This document shows positions 42,960 to 55,077 of a stretch of DNA of 64,000 nt, piece after piece. The position numbers were made by a program, and so were the translations under genes. The stretch spans positions 19,343,793 to 19,407,792 of the forward strand of contig CM067350.1 of the NCBI GenBank assembly GCA_034190875.2. Reading direction: 5' to 3'. A model generated the notes under the pieces. It had not been told where the DNA came from. It did no database searches and saw nothing but the letters and a program-made list of their open reading frames with translations. Numbering within the stretch: position 1 is the first letter of the stretch; the number at the start of each line of letters is the position of its first letter. This DNA is from Urechis unicinctus. Lineage: Eukaryota > Annelida > Polychaeta > Xenopneusta > Urechidae.

Positions 42960-44703
42960 CGTACAGTATTGTCATGGACAGACATTTTCACTGATCCTGT
43001 TCAACAAGCATTGCCCTCTTGTTGAGCTTATTGGGTGACAGCAGTTTCATTCGCGAGTTCCTGCCACTGACCTGACATCAGAACAAATTTCTTCCTGTGT
43101 CATCTTTCTCATCAGAACTCATAACTTCGCAATAGGACGATTTGCTGATCATGTACACATTATTTGGTCTTTTCACAGAGACTTTCCAGTCTTTAAGTAC
43201 ATAGCCATCGTCATAGTTTTTTTGTGATTCGTGCAGTCTCTTGGTTATTTGCATGACAGGATTTTTTGATTACAGAACCATTTTCTTAAGTTGCTGTAGG
43301 TAATTTTCAAACAGAAAGGCTGAGCATGAATCAAGCCCACAGTATCTTTCTGCATCTGAGGCCAGGTGTACCAGGCTGTGTATGTTGTAAACCAGGAACT
43401 CCTCCCCATACAGCTCTGTGCTTTTGATGACAAAGTATGCCAAAAACCTTTCAGCATACTGACTGGGTTCTCTGGTCAACCTTGGGCAGATAAAAAAACT
43501 AACTGCCACATTTAAGGACAAGGAAACGGTCATACAGCTCTTGCCGCAAGATACTGCGCAGTACTAATTTGCCTTTATACAATAGAAACTGTCTGTACTC
43601 AGTTGCCTTTCACCTCTCAATTTCAGCCAAACTCCGAGGTTTTCTTGCAAACAAACAAGATGGGAAATCTTTGCAAATTTAGTAGCCATTGACTTATTTC
43701 CTATACGTGAGCAGCTGACATCCTGAACTCCTTCTTACCGCGAATCCATGCCAACAAAAGCCTCGTCTGAACTCCCAAACAAACCTGATGCATATAGTCT
43801 ATTGGAAAATGATTTACCATGTCAATGGAAGTTAATAGAATGGTGTTTGACCTTAGTGATGATCAGGATTGATTTGAGTTCTAAATGAAATGTTTGTTCT
43901 AAGCTCAGTTCAACATCTGGATATGTCATTCTATCAATCCACCTACCCTTCTGAGCACATCTGTCACACCCGTAATACCCAGAATATAGCTTGATGGACT
44001 TGACCATGGCTTTGGCAGGTGCATCGCATACAACAAGTATAACTGTTACAGAGCAGGTTATTCTATTAACTGTGTCCACCAGGCCATCTTGCATCTGATA
44101 TTTGATATCACTAATGGTTTCATTTAAAACATTTAAATCACTAGGCTTTCATACACCAGAACTAAGTGCCACAGGAAATACTTTGACAAGACAGATATTA
44201 ATTACTGCACACAGCATAGGCCAAATAGACTTATTGGTACTTTTGAATTACAGAATCCCGTCTATAGTTGAAATCCATTTCAAACCGGGTCTCAGTTGCA
44301 ACTGATCTAGGTGTTTTCAATAAAGTGCGTGCTGTTTTAGGCATTTTAGGATGTCCATTTGCTGTCAGCAATTTCAACAATACATCAACTGCGCTATGAG
44401 TTATACCAAAATCATTCACCCATTTTCCAAACTCGTTGGTTCACATGAGGATCCATCCTCACTCTCAGAATCGGACGAAATTGGAACATGATCATCTATG
44501 AGATCCCAATTCCAACCCTCATCATTTCTACGGGGATTGCCTGTTAATGAATATTCCAATGTCGCTGCTTGAACTGGTGAACAGTTGATACTTTGGCTGG
44601 TCATTGGTAACACTTCGTCTTCGCTACTTGGCAGCAATTGTGGCAGTCCCCCACATGAATTATCAATATGACTAATAGAAGACGAAGAATATATTGTCCG
44701 CAA
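42960..44703 (-). pseudogene. CACTA/Plavaka-like (tnp2-type) transposase remnant
   Basis: Minus-strand order: an acidic serine-rich N-terminal part at 44416-44703 (SISHIDNSCGGLPQLLPSSE). Then FGITHSAVDVLLKLLTANGH followed by PKMPKTARTLLKTP at 44231-44410, a conserved block of these transposases. Then VVCDAPAKAMVKSIKLYSGY and YGCDRCAQKGRWIDRMTYPD at 43920-44030, with the DAPA and GCxxC motifs near the catalytic core. Last is QYAERFLAYFVIKSTELYGE and EFLVYNIHSLVHLASDAERY then SAFLFENYLQQLKKMV at 43270-43470, the HxLxHLxxD...FxFE block. Frame breaks occur near 44410, 43850 and 43450. The TTAA insertion of K2 begins just beyond the C-terminal side. Confidence 0.7.
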
Positions 44704-45004
44704 TACGTGTCTTAAGTTACGAAGCGGAATGATATGAATACGACGTATTGTCTGTATGTATTTATTACGTACACGAGTAACGTAAATACAACGTTTGAAC
44801 TACGTAATTACCAGATATTACCTTACCATTACCTACGAATTACATAGTACTACGTAGTTTGTTTGTACTGTGTTTGCTGGGATATCATTAAAATTCGTAC
44901 TCAATGAGACATCAACTAATTTACCAACAACGATGAATTATCCATTTCGCTAATTCAGTCGAAAGTATATTATGTTATTTCTGGTAGATGATTATCACTG
45001 GACA

Positions 45005-45410
45005 ATATTTCTCAACTAAGCGCTAGTTTCAAAATCTATATCGCGGTGTTAGAAATGTGATCGCATCTGCTTCAAAATAACCTCTCTGGTGCAAAATCTA
45101 CATCATCGACCCCCTACGTTTCTCGTTCAATAGTATGGTAGGCCCCCCAATATATATCAACCGTTAAACTTCCTTCCAGGCAACTTTACACTAGACTTTA
45201 TTTCTCAACAAAAGAACAAATGTTGCAATGAGCGGTAGGTTCAAAAGCATTGAACGTGGTGTTACAAATTTGCTTCAAAAGATATCATCATCCGTGACTC
45301 CATACTTTTTTATGCTCTCTATTTAATGGAAAACATATTAATGACGACAGGGTTAAAAGTAAACGCTATTGTCACTAAACGTTTTTTTTTTTGTTGGCCA
45401 CATAGTATGA
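45005..45410. repeat. Old tandem duplication, about 200-bp unit
   Basis: TTTCTCAACTAAGCG...GTTCAAAA-type blocks, CGTGGTGTTA, and TTGCTTCAAAA recur at 45010-45095 and 45200-45290 with heavy divergence. No frame spans them. Confidence 0.4.
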
Positions 45411-45678
45411 ATTATTTCCAAATGAACTATAACAATGAAGTTAGAAAGACATATTTTTTCTTCCCAACTGCTGCACTCTGTTACAAATACTGTAACCCGT
45501 CTCATTAATGTCCATCTCGGCCAATCCTTGCAGACTTAGCTGATCACAAGCAGGAGGTATTTACTGCAGTAATCAAAAGATGACTGGGAACGATAAGGTA
45601 TCTGAGTTCGTAATTTTGTTCTGTTATGTAAACATTAACAGAGATTAATAAACTTTTAACAACATAATTTCGTCGACC

Positions 45679-45909
45679 ATGATGTCAGCAAGTCAAGCGT
45701 TGATAAACTGGAATATAATACACCGAGAGGACTTTGTAGTTCCAAAACATATCCAAATATGCCTTTACGGGCTTCCATGTGAAGCCGGTCTTCCAGAGAC
45801 AGTGTTGCACTGCTGCAAGAGATCCCTCATGTCAACGCTCGTGGGCCGCATTGACTGCAATGGCACAGAAATGATTTTGACTGATCTAAATACTATATAT
45901 ACTACTTGA
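45679..45909 (+). CDS. Open frame of unknown function, 76 codons
   Basis: The frame begins MMSASQALINWNIIHREDFV and ends at TGA after TIYTT. It contains several cysteines (ICLYGLPCEAGLPETVLHCC) but no recognised motif, signal peptide or splice signal. It lies in otherwise anonymous DNA and may be chance. Confidence 0.15.
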   Translation: MMSASQALINWNIIHREDFVVPKHIQICLYGLPCEAGLPETVLHCCKRSLMSTLVGRIDCNGTEMILTDLNTIYTT

Positions 45910-48031
45910 AATAATGCCATGAAATGCCTGCATTGTGCTATGGAGTTTTTCAAATTAGAGACACATTCGCAGATGTCATCATAACGTCATTTAGACGTTA
46001 CTAACAATAGCTTGACGCAACAGCGATTAATTGCTCCTATTGGTCTAACAAAACATGCAATATTTATTAAATGATTGAGGGGAAGTGTCACTGCATGCGT
46101 GCAAACAGGATATTTTGATTTTACATGGCCACGCCATGCATCTTTGCATATAGAGTATGCATTGTAGAAGGGATTAATTGTGGAAGTAATTAGACTAGGG
46201 TACACATGTAGAGTGATTAAAAAGAGATCATATCATCTTTATGGCGTAGGTACTCATATTTGATTGAGCTAAATTACTCTTGTTTCTTTTTGGTCTTTGT
46301 AGCATTGACATTGCGTACTCACAACCATGGGGATATAAGGATTCGCCGCGAGAAGCTATTGCTCAGATCAACAGCGTACATTTGTGTAATGAAAATAAAT
46401 ACCATCATTAGCAAAGCTACCGAATGAAAGCACGGGACAAAATATGTGAAAGGAAAGTGGTTATTCATCATTAGCAAACAGCTGTTATATGTTTGACCTA
46501 TATTGTTGTCACTCAGATGTCGCTCATCTCTAGTTTCCTTTAACTGTCAAGAGGGCGATGTGTGCTTCCGGTAGATAAGACTCGAGAAGATTATATATTA
46601 ATGATCTTTGCCTATTATTTATATATTATAGGTATACTAATGAGACACTATTTTTGTTGTTTGTTCAGCAACTGAATTACAAGCAATTAGGCTCATGGAT
46701 GGCACAATGACAGCCACATTATAGATCGTTCCTGGAAGCTAGCTTGTCTAAATTACTTCTAAGCTGATGATACAAGAATATCATTTCCTCTTCTCTTCAA
46801 TTGTTGGTTCCTCTATGTTAATGCCGCGTCCACTTATCTGTGCATCACAACAAACTGAGCAAAAATGAAATCGTGCAAGTCGAATGATTTTAGACTTCAG
46901 CACTTCGATACATCAGTGCATCTATAAAACAAAGAAAGAGATAAACCTGGTGTGATTGTCAAGCAGATCAATTCCGGTCGCCGTTATGTGTTGTTTTCTG
47001 ATAAATTGAAATGAAATCGCTATGACGCTATGATGATCCCCGTTCTCCATGCATCCATTGACAAATTTTATTGCATCGTGATACGATACAATTTATGGGT
47101 GAGACTACGTCATTGTCAATTAGCATCATTGAAAAATGACAAGGGGCATGACGGCCCAAAGCAGAGTAAATTTTATAATCTAAACATTTTCTAGGCCTGT
47201 TAGATCATCTTGCTCTGTTAATGGTATATAACACAAATTCTCATGTCATGAGAGACCACCAGAACCTATAGAATGGCAAAAAACATCTGATTTCAACGCG
47301 CAGAGATTGTATATTAATATCATAGAGAGGATCATACATTAAACATAGCACGCAAAAAATGTCCACAGAATACATTGCATTTGGATATCGACATATATCA
47401 ATACCGCTGTTCCATTTAACGCAGCGTCTTTGTATTCTGACCGTCTTGGTTTGGTTTTCTAACCAAGCTTACTAAAGTTAAGCTGAATCAATCATCATCC
47501 AGAAGAGTTAGACATTATATCATATGAACATTACCGCTAAGGCTCCATGTTACTGAGCATATGTGCATTCGATGGTTCCTGTCGTTACAATTCATCATGC
47601 GTTATCTTGCCTAATGGGTTTGCATTTTAGCCTTATGTAGGTCAATTAAAATGTACAATAGAGAGGTTTCGAAAACACGCGGTCTGTCATTACGCGGCCG
47701 TATGACTAGGAAACCCTTATGATGTCATTAGTTTCAATAGGCGCGAGTTTGTCAACGCAAGTTTTGGTCTGGTTTCGTTGACTGGAAACGTAAGCATATT
47801 ATTTGCTAGATTATTTCTATTTTAAAATCGAAAAATCGGCATGAACATGAATGAATAATTTTGGAATACTTTTGAATGGTTATTTCACAGATTTCTAAAA
47901 TCGAAAAATCGGCGTGAACATGAATGAATAATTTTGGAATGCGTTTGTGAAATTTCACAGAAAAATATTTTCTTTATTTTCGTGAATATTACCCGTTCAA
48001 ATATGTGGACATATCCGTATATATGAATGTA

Positions 48032-48065
<34 letters not shown>

Positions 48066-48348
48066 ATGACTATATATATATATATATATATATGTTAAAA
48101 ATGAGGTACATGTCATGCAATATTTATCAAACCAATGACTATGACGAGTCTAATAATGGGCAATTTATCAATTGCCTCGAATATACAGGATGTAAATGAT
48201 GTAGTAGTTAACAAGTGTAAACATATAAAATGTCAAATCCTGTAGACATGACTCATAACGGTAAAAGAATACATAAAATCTTATACCTTCACTAATTATA
48301 GTATTACATATATATTCATATATTCATACACATACGCATACAAACATT

Positions 48349-48432
<84 letters not shown>

Positions 48433-48640
48433 TAACTAATTTTATCATAACAAGTGAGTACAAGGCATATGCGTATGAAAATAATCGTGGGCCACCTTTA
48501 TATTATGAGATTGACACGGCGCGGATGGCATCCAGGTACTTAAAAATATAGAATGTACATGAATATAGGTGCAAATGTCGGACATGCCAAAAGGAACCAA
48601 CAGCACAGGCTCCCGTGTGAGGTATAATAAAATGAGAGGT
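45910..48640. other. Anonymous intergenic DNA with AT microsatellites
   Basis: No gene was recognised. It holds a 50-bp two-copy repeat at 47822-47942 (AAAATCGAAAAATCGGC then TGAACATGAATGAATAATTT). It also holds (TA)n runs at 48033-48092 and a longer one at 48351-48430. Confidence 0.5.
48351..48430. repeat. (TA)n microsatellite, about 39 repeats
   Basis: An uninterrupted alternating TA run. A second interrupted run lies at 48033-48092. Confidence 0.95.
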
Positions 48641-48657
48641 AGATGATCTTTATCAGA

Positions 48658-48900
48658 TGGAAGAAGCAATGGAATTATTATGGCTTTGGCTGGCGTATCG
48701 GACTACTGTTACTTTTTGTTTAGTTATATTTCTTGATGGTGTACGGTTGGGAGTTTGTGGACTGAGAAAGGGTGCACTTAATGAGTTAAATGGCATTGCT
48801 GAAGCAGTAGAAGGGCGTTGTTGTTTAGGCATGGGTTCTTGTTGTACTGACGTATAATTATTGGGGGTTGTCGATTGGTAGTCGGTGGAATCCTTTAAAG
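48658..48900 (-). pseudogene. Serine/proline/glutamine-rich open frame downstream of the env-like gene
   Basis: A minus-strand frame rich in Ser, Pro, Gln and Asn (for example MPKQQRPSTASAMPFNSLSA) ends at a TGA at 48656-48658. It lies about 350 bp beyond the likely membrane segment of the env-like gene, in the same orientation. It could be the cytoplasmic tail or a following small gene. The plus-strand frame over the same bases is probably its shadow. The relation is inferred from position only. Confidence 0.3.
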
Positions 48901-49234
48901 TATTGGTGTTAAATGTACGAAAAGAAGAATCTTTGTCGCTGGATTGAATTGTGTCTGTTTTTACACATAACCAGATTTTGAAGTATTTTGCTCTTTGCCA
49001 ACATAACTTTTGAGAGCACTAGCAGTATTTTATATAAAATGAAAGCCAAAAGAAAGAAATACAGAGAGTTGTAACGCAATGCAAGGTAGTCATAGTGACT
49101 GTGGGTATAGTCATAGCGACAGGTTGGTCGATATTGGTGTCCTACTTCCGGTCATAATTTTGGCAGCCGTTTTGGGAGCTTGTGTTGATGCGGCTATATA
49201 CCTGCTGTCAAAATCGTAGACATGTGCTTGACCT

Positions 49235-50837
49235 TTACTGATAATATAACTATAACGAAAATCAGGATGGCAAATGCTGATATAACACAAATGACAAACA
49301 TGGCCAAGAAGTTATTGTCTTTCACGAATGTGAGAAAGGTAACCTCAGAATCCATTTGAATTTGTGGCTTTTCATATGTTCGTCTGGTCTCATTAATAGC
49401 TGAGTAAACTTTTGCTCAATCCAATCGAGACTCTTTTAAAGTGTCTGACAAGTCAGTGAGGTTTTGGAAATATTGGTCAATGTTAGGGAGGTCAAGAGTA
49501 AGAGATTCGTCCGAAAGTTTAACACTATTGAAGTGATATGGTTCAAACCCGAAATAGAGGTACATCGCATAATTTATGGGATGCATAATTTTTACCTCGC
49601 GCAAATTCTCATTACAATCTGACAATAGGGGCGAGACCATAAGATTTGCAACATGTAGAGTGCATCCGCATGGTACAATAACGTGTGCGTATGCAGCGGC
49701 CAAAACTTTTCGTATTGCTTGAGTTGTACATGGTACCTGATAACTGTTACCACTAGTTGTGATAAGGTAATTACCTTTACCTAGAGGCAAAACAAAATCG
49801 GGCAGAGGCAAAGTAGAGAATATCCTAGTTTTACAGACATTGAGGTTGTCGGCAGAGCAAGTTAATTTAGGTCTGTTTCTCAGGACGTGATCGAAAGGGC
49901 AAGTTTTGTCCAGAGCAAGACATAAACTTGCCCAAGTCGATTTCCGAATAAACATTACCTGTCTTGTCTACCGCAAAATAAGGAGGAAGATCCGTTATAT
50001 AGTCGTACCCTAATCTAGCATAAGCATCATTTGTTTGAATTGGAATAGGAAATGCAGAAAGAGAATACAAGTTAAAAATGCCATCTTTTCTAGAAAAGGG
50101 GGCATGTACATGAATAATAAAGTGCGATTCCGTATAAAGGAATGACGCTAAATGGTGGGAATAGTATAACAAAGTATACGTTTGGGCTAAAGAGTAGCCA
50201 GGGTAATTTTTTGTAATCATCTGTTGTGCTTTTTGAAGGGCCGTTGTCAGAACATGGGGAGGTACTAAATAAGTGGACAGAGACCCTTTAGAAATAATAG
50301 CTTTCTATCCGCCACCTCTGTTACATAGGTTTTCAGATTATTAAGGGAGGCAGCCACGTTTTGTAAGTCCATCCTAGTATGGTGAAGTTCATTTCCGGTG
50401 TCGGGGAGAGCGGACATAACGCGCAGTAACTGGTCCTTATTAAGTGTGGTTTCTTGATGTAACGCTTTTAGCATAAATGAAGGCGAATTGAGGACAGCAT
50501 GCAACATCCGTAAATCGGTCGCTGTGGTGGTTCCTTGTTTGTTCACAGAATAGACCACATTATTAACTATGGCCGCTAAACGCGCTACGTCCCCCGTTGT
50601 GACCATACCAAAAATGCCATGAAAGAGCTTCCCAATGAATCCGAGCAACGCCCTTTGTTGGCGATTTGCAGGTGGTTTGGTGACGGGCGACTGTAACATG
50701 GCTTGGATTCTTTCCTCCGCCACCTGAATAGCTTTCACGAATGCCGCTATTCGCCCACTCTCTCTAACATCAAATAAGGAGCACCAATCATTGAAATCTT
50801 CATCTGGTGCTGAGGATGCCGCATAAAATTGTTCCAT
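49235..50837 (-). pseudogene. Orphan envelope/fusion-protein-like gene (errantivirus or baculovirus F type), frame-broken
   Basis: Such proteins mediate membrane fusion in errantiviruses and baculoviruses. Minus strand: ATG at 50837 with an in-frame stop just upstream. An RxxR protease-type site lies at residues 59-62 (about 50652-50663), followed at once by a Gly- and aromatic-rich hydrophobic stretch typical of the F-type fusion peptide, then a long leucine-rich helical region. That frame stops at 50265. A second open frame covers 50220-49867, and a third, with clustered cysteines in its C-terminal half, covers 49955-49416. The change of frame is near 49.93 kb. A hydrophobic membrane-spanning segment is near 49235-49310. 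No signal peptide is visible at the ATG, and only about 60 residues precede the cleavage site, so the surface subunit seems short or lost. No gag, pol or LTR was found beside it. It is best read as an old captured or stranded env copy. Confidence 0.55.
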
Positions 50838-50859
50838 TGGTCATTGGTCAGGGGGTAGG

Positions 50860-51048
50860 GTGGTGGTGAAGATCAAGTCAAAGTTTGAGGAGTTTCTTTG
50901 TCGTGGGAACGAAGACGACGCCGTGATTCGGTCTAACTACTGGATCTTCGTGGAAGAAGACTTCACTCCTTACGATGCACAGGACTGCGCATGTGATGCA
51001 TGCGAACATTGTTTGGATAAACACGATGCTTTATTTGGAAATGAATAA
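50860..51048 (+). CDS. Cysteine-rich open frame divergent from the env-like gene, 62 codons
   Basis: The open frame starts at a GTG run (50860) and ends at TAA 51046-51048, with no in-frame ATG near the start. It could therefore be an exon rather than a complete gene. The text includes KFEEFLCRGNEDDAVIRSNY and a CACDACEHCLDKHDA cluster that could bind metal. Third positions are richer in G/C than the surroundings. The first codon lies 22 bp from the env-like ATG on the other strand, so the two are back to back. No family was recognised. Confidence 0.3.
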   Translation: MVVKIKSKFEEFLCRGNEDDAVIRSNYWIFVEEDFTPYDAQDCACDACEHCLDKHDALFGNE

Positions 51049-51960
51049 ATTGTATGTTAGTTGTGATGAGCAAGGTGGACAACATAAGCGGTAAATGTTT
51101 CGCTTATTCACTAAGAGTGCGGGCATGTCGGCATTCGCTAAATAAAATAAACCCATGTTATTGTCAATATAAAACAAGAAGCGACCCTTGGATACACTGA
51201 TTATACTCTCAGGTATTTGCTGGTCTAAATAACTTCTTGACAAAAAACAAATAATTTAGGACAGTGTAAAATTTAAAGACAATACAGTAATGCTAACGAG
51301 TGTTTAGCTACAAAAGTCTTACAATTTGACTGTAACAATAATACCAAAAAAATGAACGATGCAACAACAATATAGTTGAACTAACTATGCAGCAGTAACA
51401 AAAGTTGTTCCAACGATCAATAAATAGAAGAAAATGTCCTTTTAATATAAGTAACCTTGCTCACCAAGTGTTGTAAGAGTTTATGTGAATGGAGTTTCGT
51501 AGCGTGGACAGCAGAACCTTATAAAGATCAAATGGAGTGACCATTACTGCCCAAGCGTACCGTAATTGGTGTGTGCGATAAGATGGCAGGTTATTTTGCC
51601 TGTGACCGGGCCCAGGGCCAACAAAAGGCCTGATTGTTCAATCCTGGCCACATGAATAGAACACCTTATTAAAGGAACCCTAGTCATGCGTGTTCCTCTG
51701 CCAGACGCCTAATGAAAGGAATCTGAGCCATTGGATTGGATAGTCGGCGTCACAAGTGGTTTAGGCGTAAATGAACCCTCGTAGGGCCGTACTGTGTCAT
51801 GTTGACTTAAGTTGGTGTAATTGTATGTCACAGCATCAGTTAAATATCAAACAACCTTTTATTTATTTCATCAGTCCCTATATAGTTACCACATCTGGGT
51901 ATTCACCTCATTGATGTAATATGATTTAGCGAAACCTGTACATTATGATCTGAATACTAC
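51049..51960. other. Intergenic, no feature seen
   Basis: No gene or repeat was recognised. Open frames are short. Confidence 0.4.
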
Positions 51961-51984
51961 ACAAGGAAGGATTATCATTTCATT

Positions 51985-52390
51985 GTGGTTTCTGCCACCA
52001 AACTCACAGCGATTAATCCTATCATAACAAGCCTCATTTTGTTGTGTGTAGAACGCATGCGAACAACACTATTGTGTATACCCCGTGTGTAAAATGTGCT
52101 GCAGTGGTCTTAATGGTCTTGCAGCTAACAGATTTAGTCCTTGCTCTGATCGCGACTGCAGCTAACAGATTTATTACATTTAATCCTTGCTCTGACGAAT
52201 TTACTTTAACTTTAGGAAAGAGTGCCATTACCCAACAATAGGGTGGCATCAACTCTCATTTTGTTTAATATTCAACACCTGAGCAAGTTCAAAGAGTTCA
52301 GTTATAATAAATCCTAGACACCTCAATATGTTTAGCATTAATCACCATAGCAACTTCATTGTCTTCATTATAAGACACCATAGAAACCTT
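51985..52390. repeat. Local duplication block D1, copy 1
   Basis: ACCAAACTCACAG, CATTTTGTTGTG, TACCCCGTGTGTAAA, CAACAATAGGGTGGCAT and TTTAGCATTAA occur in the same order in 53865-54215. No coding frame is conserved between copies. Confidence 0.65.
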
Positions 52391-53094
52391 ATTGTGTATT
52401 GTGCAGATTTATTCCAAACACCTTTATATTTTCATAGTCTGTAAGGACGGCTCCAGTTTACCTCCCCATGTACTACTCTATGCTCATGGATAACATGGGT
52501 CACTAATATTTACCACCAAACCTGACGAGTTCAGTCAACTAACTCATAGCATATATTGATTTCTGTGCGAACAATGGCGCTGAATCAAATGAGCTTTGCA
52601 AGGAAATATTACCCGAGCTCCTTGCAAGTACCCTGTCATGGACAATAACATATATGGAAAGGAAGTTTCTAGCCAGATAATTGTCCATATATTGATGCGA
52701 AAGAAGTATTTGTTTCAACTAAATTAATCACATCGATAAAGGCGAACAGAATCAAGCATATAGTATCATTTCCAGTGATAACTGTTACCGTGTGGGTGGA
52801 GCAGACATTCCCCAATATGGCTACATAAATCTAGTTCATATGGCTTGTTCTGTTTCTGTGTTGACGAAAGTTCATTGAATAGAATAAAGGTTTCGGAATG
52901 GCAGCTGAGACACACGCAGTAGCAGTTACACACGCAAACGAACAAACACAAGCGCATAGGGTTTCATATGTGTACGCATCTTTAGTTTATAATGAATTGA
53001 ATGGCTGGTTTTATTTCCTACAGACTGCTGACAAGGCTATTTGTAAATGGCGGTGTATTCAGAGTAATGTAAGACAAACCAGCCACTGGAGATG

Positions 53095-53360
53095 ATCGGT
53101 TTTAGTAAAATCCATTTCGAAACTCGATGGGTACGAGCCACACGCCGCTTCACTGAGCCGGAACCGCTCCCCAAACAAAGCAACAGTTGATCATTTATAA
53201 TTTCCTTTGACATGTATTGGCTCACTAAGCTTTTGCATAGGTTGACAGATGCAAGTAAGATTGGCCCTACCGACAATAAGGTAGCAGTTTCCTATGTCAA
53301 CATCAGAGTGCAGATAATGTTATCACAATATCACAAGCTCAAGATGTGGGTGCGGTTATT
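53095..53360. repeat. Local duplication block D2, copy 1
   Basis: GAAACTCGATGGGTACGAGC, CGGAACCGCTCC, GATCATTTATAATTTC and CACAAGCTC-type blocks recur in order at 55078-55400. Confidence 0.65.
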
Positions 53361-53686
53361 TACATTTTCTGATGTTGTCGAAAATGGTTGATCAAATTTA
53401 CTCTAATTATCAACTTATATGTAAAATTTTACCAAAATCTATTGTATTGACTGTGCATCGTGTCAAGTTTCCCAGATGATTTGAATATCTGAACCCAGGG
53501 GAAATGCTCATGGTGGGATGCGTGAGTCAGCGATGGCACATCATGTGAAACAAGCAATTGCTTACATGTACTCCCTCATACAAACCCACCAGTATAGTTG
53601 AAATTTTGTCTCTTAATGAGTCATTGTCGTAGTTGTCATAAACGAAACAATTAATGACAGCTTCTATAAGTGACAAAGGAAATTGC

Positions 53687-53820
53687 CTTATTTTAGTTTT
53701 AAGAAGATATCCGGTTCGAACCCACCGTCCTAAGCGATCTGCCTTATTTTAGTTTTAAGTAGATATCCTGTTTGAACCCATCGTCCTAAGCGATCTGCCT
53801 TATTTTAGTTTTAAGAAGAT
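53687..53820. repeat. Tandem repeat, 56-57 bp unit, 2.4 copies
   Basis: The units start CTTATTTTAGTTTTAAG and end GTCCTAAGCGATCTGC. A diverged single unit lies at about 57090-57145 (CCTAATTTTTGTTTTCAG then CATTCTAAGCGGAT), showing the unit is also dispersed. Confidence 0.75.
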
Positions 53821-53864
53821 GACCAGAATACTGCACGAGCAGGGTTGATTGCTTCATGGTGGTT

Positions 53865-54215
53865 TTTGTTACCAAACTCACAGGAATGAATGATATGATA
53901 CAAACGAACCATTTTGTTGTGCGTACTACCCTATTGTGCATACCCTGTTTGTAAAGTGAGCTGCCTTGGTCTCAATTGGTTCTTGATCGCCACTGCAGCT
54001 AACAAATTTATTTCTTTCAATCCTTGCCCACACGAATATCGAATATCGTTTACTTTAGGACAGAGTGTCGTGAACCAACAATAGGGTGGCATTATCAACT
54101 CCACGAAACACCATCGCAACGTGTCTGGACACTATAGCAACAGCATTGTGGACACGTTCAAGCTCAATGTGTTCAGTTTAAAATATCTTAGAAACCTCAT
54201 TGTGTTTAGCATTAA
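53865..54215. repeat. Local duplication block D1, copy 2
   Basis: Partner of 51985-52390, with the same block order including CAACAATAGGGTGGCAT at about 54079. Confidence 0.65.
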
Positions 54216-54345
54216 GCACCACAGCTACCTCATTGTGTTCAGTACCAAGCACCACAGTAACCTCATTGTGTTCAGCAGTTACCACCTTTGAAATCCCATT
54301 GTGTTCAGTGTCTTGTAAACAACCTCATAATGTTTTCAGAAGTTA
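54185..54345. repeat. Tandem repeat, about 36-bp unit (CCTCATTGTGTTCAG...)
   Basis: CTCATTGTGTT(C/T)AGxAxxAAGCACCACAG repeats about four times, decaying at both ends. Confidence 0.7.
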
Positions 54346-54407
54346 CCACCATAGACATCTCGCAGATATTAACACAAGACACATTTTAATAGCCAAACGG
54401 CTCCTGC

Positions 54408-54760
54408 TACCCCCCCCCCCCCACCGTGGACAACTGATGAGGTCAGCTGATCAGCTGAAACAGTACTATCAATCTCTCCTACAGACAACCTACCTGCCTA
54501 TTTAAGATGATTTAATCATATCAGCAGCCTTAACCACCCCCCCCCCCATGCTGAGTCAGCTGATCAGCTGAAACAGAACTATCAATCTCTCCTACAGATA
54601 CTAACAAACCTACCGAGCACATGTGGCCTATGATTAAGATGATTTAATCATATCAGCAGCCTTAACCACCACCCCCCCACCCCCCGTGGATAACTGATGA
54701 GGTCAGCTGATCAGCTGAACTATCAGAGATACTATCACATGTGGCCTATCTCCTACAGCA
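54408..54760. repeat. Tandem repeat, about 125-bp unit with poly-C tracts, 3 copies
   Basis: Each unit has a poly-C run (from about 54411, 54536 and 54671), then GTCAGCTGATCAGCTGAA, CTATCA, and AAGATGATTTAATCATATCA. CAGCTGATCAGCTG is a perfect palindrome carrying two E-boxes. A weakly related unit lies near 60325-60410 (AAGATGACTTAATTATGTAA). Confidence 0.8.
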
Positions 54761-55077
54761 TACGTTAAAACACCCAGGGCTACCAGACAAACGCGAAATT
54801 TTGTGGTGTTATGGTGGTCAACATGAAGGAACAAAGCCATAATTGATTATCGTGGGACATAATAGAGCAACGCTGTTGTGCTATGCGGTTGTAATGTCAC
54901 AATGGTTCAGATAAGTGCTTCGTAAATAGGTGGGTGGTTCACCCAAGAGGGAATAAAATCAGTTTGAGGTGAACGAAACTGGAGGGAGAATAAGAAGCAA
55001 TTACCAAACGCATAAGATAATTTAATCACTGATGACTGATTTTTTTTGGCAAACTTAGAAGCACTGTAAAGTAGTGT

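Larger units (their letters stand above)
35510..44890 (-). mobile_element. CACTA/Plavaka-like transposon remnant, interrupted by element K2
   Basis: The minus strand carries a tnp2-like transposase remnant (42960-44703) and, further along, exon remnants of a second gene (36540-38000). Both flanks have clusters of ACGTAG/ATTACGTA motifs: 35528-35583 (TTACGTAGTT, GATTACGTAGTG, GATTACGTAA) and 44760-44860 (ATTACGTACACG, AACTACGTAATTA, CTACGTAGTTTG). Repeated short subterminal motifs are usual for CACTA elements. Exact terminal CACT(A/G) ends were not found, so limits are estimates. K2 (38474-42951) splits it. Confidence 0.45.

Noticed and set aside
48005..48199. Open frame with long Tyr-Ile repeats
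   Set aside because: It is produced by the (TA)n microsatellite.
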